In this document: piece by piece, positions 17,276 through 25,892 of the stretch
Numbering within the stretch: the stretch's first letter is position 1
How the letters are laid out: the number at the start of each line of letters is the position of its first letter
Made by a program: the position numbers and the translations under genes
Assembly (NCBI GenBank): GCA_964552465.1
Contig: CAZKGR010000017.1
Location: forward strand, 1-64,000
Source: BMS3BBIN04 sp964552465
GTDB lineage: Bacteria; Electryoneota; Electryoneia; Electryoneales; Electryoneaceae
DNA: 64,000 nt
Direction: 5' to 3'
Notes under the pieces: model-generated
What the model saw: the letters and a program-made list of their open reading frames with translations, nothing else
Told to the model about the DNA's origin: nothing
The model's database searches: none

Positions 17276-18019
17276 ATGATTCGCACGTTACTCGTTCTCA
17301 CGCTAATGGCTGGTTTGGCTGTCACATGTTTGGCTCAGCCTGATTTTACCTGGGAACCGCTCGAAACATACGCTGAAGTCCCGGCTGAAGCGGGATACCA
17401 GACATTTGACGCTATTTTGACGAATAACATGAACGAAACCCGCACCTACCTGCTGGAATACCTCGGACCAGAACCGAATATTATGGAATGGTCTCGGCAA
17501 TGGTGCACACATGTCATGTGCTATGGCCCAACGTATAACCCGGTACCGGACGAGCTGGAAGGTGGCCAGATAGACGATCAGGTGTACGCACAGATCAACT
17601 ACGGTTTCTATGAATATCCTGAATTCCCTGACACGACTTTGATTGTGGAAGCACGTATTTACGATCAGGAATTTCCAGATGACTTCGTGACAACGATATA
17701 TACACTGGTCATCGGTGAAGGATCGGATGTAGAAGAAGGCGACTTCGTTCAACCTCTGACTTTCAGCCTCGCACCGGTATATCCGAACCCGTTCAACGCG
17801 CAGGCGACAGTCAATTTCATGCTGCCCGCACCGGGGAATGCGACGCTCGCGTTATTTGATGTCACCGGACGTCAGGTCGCGACTCTGTCCGACGGTTTCT
17901 TTTCCGCTGGTTCGCACCAGGTGAGCCTGCTCGCCAACGAGCTTGGCAGCGGTACTTATTTCGTGCGGCTGAACGCTGGCGATCAGCAGCTCGCTCAGCG
18001 GGTGACGTTGGTGAAGTAA
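17276..18019 (+). CDS. Small secreted T9SS cargo protein, 247 aa
   Basis: ATG 17276 has GAGAGGTG upstream and opens a signal peptide MIRTLLVLTLMAGLAVTCLAQ. Residues ~22-160 form a beta-rich domain with two cysteines in RQWCTHVMCYGP and runs such as LLEYLGPEPN; it reads like an Ig-type or choice-of-anchor domain but I cannot name it. The last ~85 residues are a T9SS type A domain with VYPNPFN and final lysine. Smallest T9SS cargo in the window. Followed at once by a heptamer-repeat hairpin. Confidence 0.75.
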   Translation: MIRTLLVLTLMAGLAVTCLAQPDFTWEPLETYAEVPAEAGYQTFDAILTNNMNETRTYLLEYLGPEPNIMEWSRQWCTHVMCYGPTYNPVPDELEGGQIDDQVYAQINYGFYEYPEFPDTTLIVEARIYDQEFPDDFVTTIYTLVIGEGSDVEEGDFVQPLTFSLAPVYPNPFNAQATVNFMLPAPGNATLALFDVTGRQVATLSDGFFSAGSHQVSLLANELGSGTYFVRLNAGDQQLAQRVTLVK

Positions 18020-18026
18020 AGCATCT

Positions 18027-18137
18027 GTGAGCCGTGAGCTCTGAGCTTTGAGCAATACCAACGGGGACACTTTCTTCTGAAAGTGTCCCCGGTCTTTGGG
18101 TTGCTCACGGCTCATGGCTCACAGCTCATTGCTCGCA
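18027..18137. repeat. Inverted arrays of 7-bp repeats around a hairpin
   Basis: Left arm: four heptamers of type NTGAGCN (18027-18054). Right arm: five heptamers of type GCTCAYN (18103-18137), the reverse-complement pattern. They flank a perfect 12-bp hairpin at 18063-18090. The whole can fold into one long stem. Starts 7 bases after the stop of the T9SS gene and ends 19 bases before the ABC-F start. Confidence 0.75.
18063..18090. terminator. Perfect hairpin inside the heptamer repeat
   Basis: GGGGACACTTTC, loop TTCT, GAAAGTGTCCCC. Likely terminator for the upstream gene, though no uninterrupted T-run follows (GGTCTTTGGG). Confidence 0.55.
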
Positions 18138-18156
18138 TTTCGTATACTCCCGCACC

Positions 18157-20106
18157 ATGTCGCTGATCACACTCAACAACATCGGCCGCAGCTTCGGTTC
18201 GCAGGACGTGCTGACCGGTCTCAACCTCGACATCAACGCTGGAAAGGCGATTGGTTTCGTCGGACGTAACGGCTCCGGCAAAACCACCCTGCTCCGCTTG
18301 ATCGCAGGGCTCGATCAGCCATCAACCGGACATATGAACCGTCTGCCGGATCTGCGCATCTCCTACCTGGCTCAGGACCCGCAGTATCCCGCCGGACGCA
18401 CGCTGTTCGACGAAGTCCGTGAGGGCTTGGCCGGTGTTGAGAAAATCGAAATTGAGCTGCGTGAGTTGGAAGCCGCACTCGCAGATCCGGATCTGCAACA
18501 GCGAGCTGATGAGTACAAGACGGTGATGGATCGCTACGCCCGTGCGCAGGAACGATTTGAGCTGGCGGACGGTTACCGTCTCGACGGGCGCGTCGAAGCG
18601 ATTCTCGATGGTTTGCATGTTCCGCGCCGCGACTGGGGACGTGAGGCGGCGACATTCTCCGGCGGCGAGCGCAATATCATCGGTCTCGCGCGTGTGTTGG
18701 TTGTCGAACCTGACGTTATGCTACTCGACGAGCCCGGCAACCACCTCGATTTCGAAGGGTTGGATTGGCTGGAAGGTGAGCTGAAACGTTTTTCCGGTGC
18801 GATTATACTTGTCAGCCACAATCGTTATCTGCTTGACAGTGTCACTCAGGCAACATGGGAGCTGCAGGACAGTCGTATCGAACAGTATTCCGGAAACTAC
18901 TCGGCGTATCGAGCGGAGAAGTTGCTGCGGATGGAACGCGCGGCATCGGATAAGAAACGTGCCGAGCGTGAAGCATTGCGGTTGGCATTCCAAGTGCAGC
19001 GGCTCAAGAGCTGGGCCAGCGTATATGACAATCCGAAGCTCGCACGCACGGCGAAACGGTTCGAGAAGCGCATTGAGGATTTGCGCAACACGGACAAGGG
19101 TCCGCGTGATGATACCCGTTCCATCGCCCTCCGTTTTGGCGGCGAACGGACCAAGGGTACGATTGCTGCGGATGTGCGTGGATACACGCGTGGATACGAC
19201 GATGCCCCGCCGTTGTTCGACAATGTCTGGTTCCGGATAGAACAGGGACAGCGCGCGGCGCTGGTTGGTCCGAACGGTTCCGGGAAGACGACGTTCCTGC
19301 GTGATCTGTACCGCAAGGGTCGGTGGGAGAGTGAGACACTGCGTGTCGGTCCGGCAATGAAGATGGGCTATCTGTCGCAGATGGGCGACGAGCTCGATCC
19401 AAAGAATGATCTGATTCACGAATGCCTGAGGTTGACCGGGATACGTCGTAACGAAGCTGAAGCGCTTCTACATCGGTTCATGTTTACGCGCGACGATCTA
19501 ACCAAGCAGGTGAGTGTTTTGTCCGGTGGGGAACGGGTCCGTTTGCAGCTCGCCGCGCTGATGACTGGCAATCACAACTTCCTGCTGCTCGACGAGCCGA
19601 CGAATCATCTCGATGTGTTCAGCCGGGAGGCAGTTGAAGATGCGCTTGAGCAGTTCCAGGGCACCTTGCTGGTGGTCAGCCACGACCGTTATTTCCTAGA
19701 CAAGCTGGCGGAGGATGTTTACTATCTGAACCACGCCGCAGTGGAAGAATTTGAGGGCAACTTCTCCGATTTCTGGCAGGCCTGGTCATCACGCCGTGAC
19801 ACAGAGCAGACAAAGCGTGAGTTGAAAAAGCAGAAGGAGAAGGAGCGTAAACAGGCTCGCCGTGAAAACAAGTTCAAACGGATGAAGTTCGATCCGAAAC
19901 GGTTTGCTGAACTGGAAGGCGAGATTCATCGGTTGGAAGATCAGATCCTGCGGCTCAAGGGCGAAATTGTGCGCGAGCGTGACAAAGGCAATACCAAGCG
20001 TGAGCTGGCCAAGCAAGGACGGATTGATAAGATCCGTTCGCAGCTGGAAGTCGCGTACGAAGAATGGTTTGTTCTCGGGGACAAAAAGAAGCGTTTGACT
20101 CAATAG
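18157..20106 (+). CDS. ABC-F family ATPase (Uup/EttA-like)
   Basis: 649 residues with two ATP-binding cassettes and no membrane domain. Cassette 1: Walker A GRNGSGKT (36-43), signature FSGGERN, then LLDEPGNHLD. Cassette 2: GPNGSGKT, LSGGERVRLQLA, LLLDEPTNHLD. Between them is the charged ABC-F linker (residues ~245-310), and a ~90-residue Lys/Glu-rich coiled-coil tail ends the protein, as in Uup. ABC-F proteins act on ribosomes or, for Uup, in DNA repair tolerance; which role applies is not decidable. First cassette has Gly for Thr in DEPTNHLD and a degenerate signature tail. Stands alone. Confidence 0.92.
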   Translation: MSLITLNNIGRSFGSQDVLTGLNLDINAGKAIGFVGRNGSGKTTLLRLIAGLDQPSTGHMNRLPDLRISYLAQDPQYPAGRTLFDEVREGLAGVEKIEIELRELEAALADPDLQQRADEYKTVMDRYARAQERFELADGYRLDGRVEAILDGLHVPRRDWGREAATFSGGERNIIGLARVLVVEPDVMLLDEPGNHLDFEGLDWLEGELKRFSGAIILVSHNRYLLDSVTQATWELQDSRIEQYSGNYSAYRAEKLLRMERAASDKKRAEREALRLAFQVQRLKSWASVYDNPKLARTAKRFEKRIEDLRNTDKGPRDDTRSIALRFGGERTKGTIAADVRGYTRGYDDAPPLFDNVWFRIEQGQRAALVGPNGSGKTTFLRDLYRKGRWESETLRVGPAMKMGYLSQMGDELDPKNDLIHECLRLTGIRRNEAEALLHRFMFTRDDLTKQVSVLSGGERVRLQLAALMTGNHNFLLLDEPTNHLDVFSREAVEDALEQFQGTLLVVSHDRYFLDKLAEDVYYLNHAAVEEFEGNFSDFWQAWSSRRDTEQTKRELKKQKEKERKQARRENKFKRMKFDPKRFAELEGEIHRLEDQILRLKGEIVRERDKGNTKRELAKQGRIDKIRSQLEVAYEEWFVLGDKKKRLTQ

Positions 20107-20390
20107 TTTTCACTCATCTGCTACTGATTTCGTTCGCGTATTTTGCAATCCTCGCTGCAAACCATGCGCTAATAAAGAATCATATTGCCGTTTGCGTATT
20201 CCGCATGAACACAACATTCCCGCCTATTTCCTGAATTCAACGACTCAGCTCCAAACCAACTTGCGCAAACCATCGAGAGGAATGGTTCTTGCCCATATAG
20301 TTATGAATTGCTGTCTGAGTCCGATCTCAGCCCGAATGCAATGAGCAGTTTCATAATAATCTGTCAGTACTGAATGATCTGGAGGATCAA

Positions 20391-22166
20391 ATGACATTCC
20401 ACAGAACAACTCTGCTCACCCTTTTTTTGCTTACGCAGGTTTTTTCTCAAATCCATGCGCAACCCGCTTGGGACACACACTTCCTGTCAAATTCATATGA
20501 TGGCGCGCACAGTGTTCGATTGGTTGACATGGATGGTGACGGCGCGATTGATTTGCTCACCACGGGTTATGGCGAGGGTTGTTCGGTCTGGTGGAATGAT
20601 GGCGTCCAGCTCATTGAAGAGGTCATAGATAACGAGTACGGAATGGCGCATGCTGAAGCGGCGGACATGGACAACGATGGTGATTTCGATATCGTCGCCG
20701 CAGCGCATGCGACCGACATGTTGCTGCTCTACACAAATAACGGCGGCACGTTTATCCGCACGATCATAGACGATGAGTCCAACTTTGTCTACCATCTTGA
20801 CTTGGGCGATCTGGACAACGACGGCCTGCTCGATATAGTTACCGCCAACCGTTACGACAACGAAGTTCTTCTTTGGTCTCGTGCAGGGGGTGATTGGACC
20901 AGCAACTCAATAACTGCAGATGTCGATGATCCGCGTCGCGTTGAGATCACGGATTTCAACCAGGATGGTTGGGCGGACGTGGTAGTCAGCGGATATGAGA
21001 GTGATGATGTTCGGCTCTATCTGAACCAGGGAAATGGGCAGTCCTGGTCTGAGCTTGTGGTTACGGGCGGTCTGGACAAGGCGTTCGGCATCCTCGGCTC
21101 AGACATTGACGAAGACGGTGATCCAGACCTGCTGATCTCGGCGCACCAGACCGGTGATGTCGGTTGGATCGAGAACGAACCCCCGCAATACTTCAGCCAC
21201 CAGATTGACAATCATTTCGTGGGCGCGCGGGACCTGATGCATGTTGATGTGAATGGCGACAATGAGAAGGATGTGCTCGCGGTCAGCTACCACGAAGGTG
21301 TAGCCTGGTGGTCACATTTTTCAGGCGATTACACGTTTCATCCGATTGATACCGAAGGGCATGGCGGTTCATCACTGGACGTGGGCGATGTTGATGGCGA
21401 CGGCGACCTCGACATTGTCACCTGCGGATATCTCGATGATACAATCATTCTGTACGAGCGAATTGGTCAGCCGGGATCGGTAACCATCTATCTAACGCCG
21501 GAAACCGAACCGGTGATCATCTCGCCTGCTGGTGGAACGATTGTCTACGATTTGCAAGTAATCAATGCCGCGAATCTCGCTTTTATCGCGGAATACAGCA
21601 CGTACGTACGTTTGCCGAGCGGATCTCTGTTCGGTCCAACGAGCACGTTGAACACCACAATTGTCCCGTTTATGGACCAAACCTTCATCGGGTTAGAACA
21701 GGATGTCCCGGCCTCTGCGCCCGCTGGCGTGTATGAGCTGATCGGGCATCTCGTTTATGATTACAACCAGATTGCAGAGGATAGATTTACGTTCCGCAAG
21801 GAAGGCACCAACGGTCCGGAGTCTCACCATCTGAATGGCTGGATTGAGGGCAATGCATCGCTGCAGAGTGACAAACCGTCTTCCCTTACATCTGTACCTG
21901 GTAGCTATGCCTTATATGAGGCGTATCCGAATCCGTTTAATCCATCAACGCAGTTGTCGGTGACGCTCCCACATATGTCTGAACTGACAGTTGATGTCTA
22001 CAACACCACCGGTCAGCACGTCGTAACACTGGCATCGGGCATGTTCCCCGCCGGTGAACATTCCCTCACCTTCAATGCCCGAACGTTGGCCGGTGGAGTT
22101 TATTTAATTCACGCAGATGTGCCTGGAAAGCTCGATGTGGTGCAGAAAGTCGTATATTTGAAGTGA
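20391..22166 (+). CDS. FG-GAP/VCBS propeller T9SS cargo, 591 aa
   Basis: ATG 20391 with GGAGG upstream. Signal peptide ends IHAQ. Seven Asp-rich repeats (DMDGDGAIDLLTTG, DMDNDGDFDIVAA, DLDNDGLLDIVTA, DFNQDGWADVVVS, DIDEDGDPDLLIS, DVNGDNEKDVLAV, DVDGDGDLDIVTC) form one seven-bladed propeller, residues ~30-355. Then the shared beta spacer (ISPAGGTIVYD, YVRLPSGSLFGP, DVPASAPAGVYEL) and a T9SS domain with AYPNPFNPST and final lysine. First of three adjacent relatives; the next starts 45 bases on. Preceded by 284 bases with no gene, presumably holding the promoter. Surface protein; ligand unknown. Confidence 0.87.
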   Translation: MTFHRTTLLTLFLLTQVFSQIHAQPAWDTHFLSNSYDGAHSVRLVDMDGDGAIDLLTTGYGEGCSVWWNDGVQLIEEVIDNEYGMAHAEAADMDNDGDFDIVAAAHATDMLLLYTNNGGTFIRTIIDDESNFVYHLDLGDLDNDGLLDIVTANRYDNEVLLWSRAGGDWTSNSITADVDDPRRVEITDFNQDGWADVVVSGYESDDVRLYLNQGNGQSWSELVVTGGLDKAFGILGSDIDEDGDPDLLISAHQTGDVGWIENEPPQYFSHQIDNHFVGARDLMHVDVNGDNEKDVLAVSYHEGVAWWSHFSGDYTFHPIDTEGHGGSSLDVGDVDGDGDLDIVTCGYLDDTIILYERIGQPGSVTIYLTPETEPVIISPAGGTIVYDLQVINAANLAFIAEYSTYVRLPSGSLFGPTSTLNTTIVPFMDQTFIGLEQDVPASAPAGVYELIGHLVYDYNQIAEDRFTFRKEGTNGPESHHLNGWIEGNASLQSDKPSSLTSVPGSYALYEAYPNPFNPSTQLSVTLPHMSELTVDVYNTTGQHVVTLASGMFPAGEHSLTFNARTLAGGVYLIHADVPGKLDVVQKVVYLK

Positions 22167-22211
22167 ATCAGCTATTCGTGATGATCGTCAGGCTATTGGG
22201 AGGGATAGATC

Positions 22212-23981
22212 ATGTCAAGCCGCAGCGTTATTCTCAGTCTGATACTCATGTTTGCACTGGTCGTTTCAGGCTGGTCCCAGCCGGAATGGATTCCGCATCT
22301 GATTTCCAGTGAGATAGTCAATCCTCACTCTGTCCGATTTTTTGACGTTGACTTTGATGGTGATTTGGATTTAGTGACAGGAAGTTTCGATGATCCTGCT
22401 TGCTTGTGGTTTGAGCAAACGTCGGAAGGATTTGTGCAACAAACGATCCTTGCAGATGACTATTGCTCTCATGCTGAGCCGGTAGATATGGATGCTGATG
22501 GCGACTGCGATATTGTTGCAAGTTCTCATAATGGTGGTGGTCTACAGCTAATTGAAAATATTGATGGTGATTTCATTCCCAGGATTATCGATACATTCAG
22601 TCTTGGTTGCTACTATCACGACGTGGTTGATCTTGATCTGGATGGAGATCTCGATGTTCTTGCAGCAAATTACTACGACCATGAAACCATTTGGCTGGAA
22701 AACCAGAACGGTCAGTTTGTCAGGCATTTCATCACAGATCTTGCTGATGGCCCAATTCGTGTCAAAGCAGGCGATATGGACAACGACGGCGATTTAGATG
22801 TTGTCATTTCAGATTATTCAGCGGTAAATGGAGTTGTTGTCGCTACAAATTTCAGTCAAGCTACAGAGTGGGAAGTTGAGTCAGTATTCACGAATTATGA
22901 TGGTGCCTGGAACATTTCTTTGGTCGACATCAATGAGGATGGGCTGTTGGATATTCTAACATCTTCACACTATGAAGGATCTATTGATTGGCTTGAGAAC
23001 ACGGGCGAAAGTTTTATCCATCACCATCATATCGATCTTGATTTTGCACGTGATATTCAGATTGCTGATGTTAATAATGACGGCCGTCTTGACTTGATTG
23101 TGGTTACCTACTGGGACGGAATTTACTGGTATGATCACGTTGGCAATAATTGGGTTCAGAATACTGTTAACGCTGAATTTGAACACACATCTTATCTTGT
23201 TGCTGCAGACGTGGACGGCGATGGTGATATTGATTTCGCTACGGCGGCCATTAGTTCTGACAGTGTTATTCTTCTTGAGCAGGTTGGATCGCCATATCCC
23301 GTCAGCTATGAGATAGTACCCACGCAGCCGCCGTACATCCTCTCACCCTCAGGTGGAACGATTACCTATTCAGGATCGTTGGTCAACTCCGATGCAACCA
23401 CATATCCAGCTGAACACCAGACATGGGTTGAACTGCCCAGCGGTAACCTGTACGGCCCGTTGAGCTTGAACATCTTCACCATCACGCCATATATGGATAT
23501 CACAGTATTCAATTTGACCTTGGATGTCCCGGCCAATGCGCCCGCCGGAACCTACCAGTTCATCGGACAGTTGATCCTGCCCGAATTCACACTCGAAAGC
23601 GGTTTCCCATTTCACAAGCAGGAAGGACTGGCGGCGACCAGCGGCAGCACTGACTGGCAAGCATCGGGTTGGCCAGCTGAATTAGGAACTGAAGAAGACA
23701 TTGTTTCGCAACCCGACGAGTACCAGCTGCATCCTGCAACTCCGAACCCGTTCAACCCGGTCACTAGCATTCGGGTAACGCTTCCCTCTTCTGCAGAATT
23801 ATCAGTCATGGTCTTCAACACGTCCGGACAACAGGTTGCTACCATTGCCCACGGATCTCACGCTGCTGGTACTCATTCATTTGAGTTTGATGGGCGTGAA
23901 TTTGGGAGTGGTGTGTATTTCGTGCGTGCGAATGTTCCCGGACAGCTCAATGCGGTGCAAAAGGTCGTATATTTGAAATGA
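22212..23981 (+). CDS. FG-GAP/VCBS propeller T9SS cargo, 589 aa (tandem copy 2)
   Basis: ATG 22212 behind GGGAGGG. Signal MSSRSVILSLILMF...SGWSQ. Seven DxDxDGDxD loops, beta spacer with ILSPSGGTITYSGSL and TWVELPSGNLYGPL, T9SS domain with TPNPFNPVTS. Very close to the next gene in signal peptide, spacer and tail; the propeller blades differ more. Leader sequences of this gene and the next are also near-identical, and both intergenic spacers are exactly 45 bases with the same TGAATCAGCTATTC at the preceding stop. A recent tandem duplication is inferred. Probably co-transcribed with its neighbours. Confidence 0.87.
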   Translation: MSSRSVILSLILMFALVVSGWSQPEWIPHLISSEIVNPHSVRFFDVDFDGDLDLVTGSFDDPACLWFEQTSEGFVQQTILADDYCSHAEPVDMDADGDCDIVASSHNGGGLQLIENIDGDFIPRIIDTFSLGCYYHDVVDLDLDGDLDVLAANYYDHETIWLENQNGQFVRHFITDLADGPIRVKAGDMDNDGDLDVVISDYSAVNGVVVATNFSQATEWEVESVFTNYDGAWNISLVDINEDGLLDILTSSHYEGSIDWLENTGESFIHHHHIDLDFARDIQIADVNNDGRLDLIVVTYWDGIYWYDHVGNNWVQNTVNAEFEHTSYLVAADVDGDGDIDFATAAISSDSVILLEQVGSPYPVSYEIVPTQPPYILSPSGGTITYSGSLVNSDATTYPAEHQTWVELPSGNLYGPLSLNIFTITPYMDITVFNLTLDVPANAPAGTYQFIGQLILPEFTLESGFPFHKQEGLAATSGSTDWQASGWPAELGTEEDIVSQPDEYQLHPATPNPFNPVTSIRVTLPSSAELSVMVFNTSGQQVATIAHGSHAAGTHSFEFDGREFGSGVYFVRANVPGQLNAVQKVVYLK

Positions 23982-24026
23982 ATCAGCTATTCCTGATCAG
24001 CGTCAAGTTCCAGGGAGGAGCAGATC

Positions 24027-25793
24027 ATGTCAAGCCGCAGCGTAGTTCTCAGTCTTTTGGCCGTGTTTGCACTTACCGTTTCCGGCTGGTCCCAGCCACA
24101 GTGGATACTACATCTGGTTTCCGATGAGATATACCGCATACACTCGATTCGGGCTGTCGATTTTGACCTTGATGGGGATCTCGATTTCGTAACCGGGAAT
24201 TACCATTCCAATGGTTGCGATTGGTGGGAACAAACCACGCAGGGATTTATCCAGCATCCAATCTCTTACCCCGATAGTTATGGTCATGCCGAACCCGTCG
24301 ATATTGATCAGGATGGAGATATCGACGTTGTAGCATGCTCACACGAGAATAATACAATGGTAATTATTGAAAACGTGGACGGTGAATTTGTAGAATACAA
24401 AATCGACGACTATGCAGAAGGCACATACTACGCAATAGCCGTTGATCTTGACCAGAATGGTGATGTTGATGTTCTTGCAGCCTATGAATTTGCCGGTGAG
24501 GTTGTTTGGCTGGAGAATCGGGGCGGTCAATTCATTCGCCGTCTGATCACAAACGAACTTATCGGTCCAGTGCGTGTTGCTGCGGGCGATATGGATAACG
24601 ACGGCGACCTTGACGTTGTCATCAGTGATTATCAAGACGACAAAATCTTGGTAGCCTACAACTTCCATCAAGCTACAGAATGGGTGGTCGAACCGGCTTT
24701 GACTAACTATAACGGAGCGTGGAATACTTCCCTGATTGACATCAACTCAGATGGGCGGCTGGACATACTTACCTCAGCTTACCATGACGATTCCATTGAT
24801 TGGTTAGAAAACACCGTCGACGGATTTGTCCAGAACCATCTGATCGACCATAGCAACTCCAGAGACCTCCAGGTAGTAGATGTGAATAATGACGGAAACT
24901 TCGACCTGGTCTCTATCTCCCCGTATACCGGACTTTATTGGTGGGAAAGTGACGGTGTTGAATGGACTGGACACCTTGTTGCTGATTATCTGGGCTTCCC
25001 TACTTATGTTGTCGCAGAAGACATTGACGGTGATGGAGACATTGATCTGGCATCTGTTAGCTACGATATGAACATGTTGATCTGGTATGAGCAGGCTGGC
25101 TCACCACACACCGTCAGCTATCAGATAATTCCAACGCAACCGCCTTACATCCTACCATCGATAGGGGGGACAGTCACGTATTCGGGATCGCTGGTCAATA
25201 CCACCGGTGCCACATATCCTGCCGAACACAAAACCTGGGTTGAGCTGCCGAACGGCAACATCTATGGGCCTCTGAGCAATAATAACTTAACCATCACGCC
25301 GTTCATGGAGTTTACAGTCAACAATATGGCACTCGATGTCCCAGCCAATGCGCCTGCAGGTACATACCAATTTATCGGCAGGTTGATACTTCCGGATTTA
25401 ACACTCGAAGATGGATTCCCATTTCACAAGCAGGCGGGAATGGTCGTATCAGACGGTAGCATCACGGACTGGCAAGCATCGGGTTGGCCAGCTGAATTGG
25501 GACGGGAAGAAGTCGTTGTTTCGCAACCCGACGAGTATCAGTTGCATCCGGCTCACCCGAATCCGTTCAACCCGGTCACAACCATCCGGGTGACGCTTCC
25601 TGAATCTGCGGAATTGTCAGTCGTGGTCTTCAACACCACCGGGCAACAGGTCGCCACACTCGCGCAGGGATCACACTCGGCTGGCACGCACACCTTCGAG
25701 TTCGCAGGACAGGAATTGTCCAGCGCCGTCTACTTTGTGCATGCTAAGGCAAAGGAGTGGAATGATATTCAGAAGGTCGTTTTGATGAAATGA
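24027..25793 (+). CDS. FG-GAP/VCBS propeller T9SS cargo, 588 aa (tandem copy 3)
   Basis: ATG 24027 behind GGGAGGAG. Signal MSSRSVVLSLLAVF...SGWSQ, seven calcium-loop repeats (DLDGDLDFVTG, DIDQDGDIDVVA, DLDQNGDVDVLA, DMDNDGDLDVVIS and three more), beta spacer (ILPSIGGTVTYSGSL, TWVELPNGNIYGPL), T9SS domain with HPNPFNPVTT and a final lysine. Sister of the preceding gene. Blade 4 (AGDMDNDGDLDVVISDY) is identical in the two proteins while blades 1, 3 and 6 differ, so diversification is uneven along the propeller. Last gene of the group; a GGTGCCCG-type repeat follows. Confidence 0.87.
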   Translation: MSSRSVVLSLLAVFALTVSGWSQPQWILHLVSDEIYRIHSIRAVDFDLDGDLDFVTGNYHSNGCDWWEQTTQGFIQHPISYPDSYGHAEPVDIDQDGDIDVVACSHENNTMVIIENVDGEFVEYKIDDYAEGTYYAIAVDLDQNGDVDVLAAYEFAGEVVWLENRGGQFIRRLITNELIGPVRVAAGDMDNDGDLDVVISDYQDDKILVAYNFHQATEWVVEPALTNYNGAWNTSLIDINSDGRLDILTSAYHDDSIDWLENTVDGFVQNHLIDHSNSRDLQVVDVNNDGNFDLVSISPYTGLYWWESDGVEWTGHLVADYLGFPTYVVAEDIDGDGDIDLASVSYDMNMLIWYEQAGSPHTVSYQIIPTQPPYILPSIGGTVTYSGSLVNTTGATYPAEHKTWVELPNGNIYGPLSNNNLTITPFMEFTVNNMALDVPANAPAGTYQFIGRLILPDLTLEDGFPFHKQAGMVVSDGSITDWQASGWPAELGREEVVVSQPDEYQLHPAHPNPFNPVTTIRVTLPESAELSVVVFNTTGQQVATLAQGSHSAGTHTFEFAGQELSSAVYFVHAKAKEWNDIQKVVLMK

Positions 25794-25803
25794 TGAAGTT
25801 GAT

Positions 25804-25892
25804 GGTGCCCGCGGTAGACTGTGAAGACAGCTACTGCGGATGATCCACGCTTGCTAACATGGTACCCACGCCCCGGGTTCGGCGAACCCGGG
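25804..25892. repeat. Intergenic repeat with REP-like hairpin
   Basis: Begins with GGTGCCCGCGGTAGAC, matching 11667-11682 with one change, and ends in a 10-bp perfect hairpin CCCGGGTTCG / CGAACCCGGG (25872-25892) that abuts the stop codon of the minus-strand channel gene. Likely a dispersed intergenic repeat that also works as a convergent terminator. Confidence 0.5.

Noticed and set aside
18721..19419. Large minus-strand frame opposite the ABC-F gene
   Set aside because: Shadow of the ABC-F coding sequence, with no start signal and low-quality composition.
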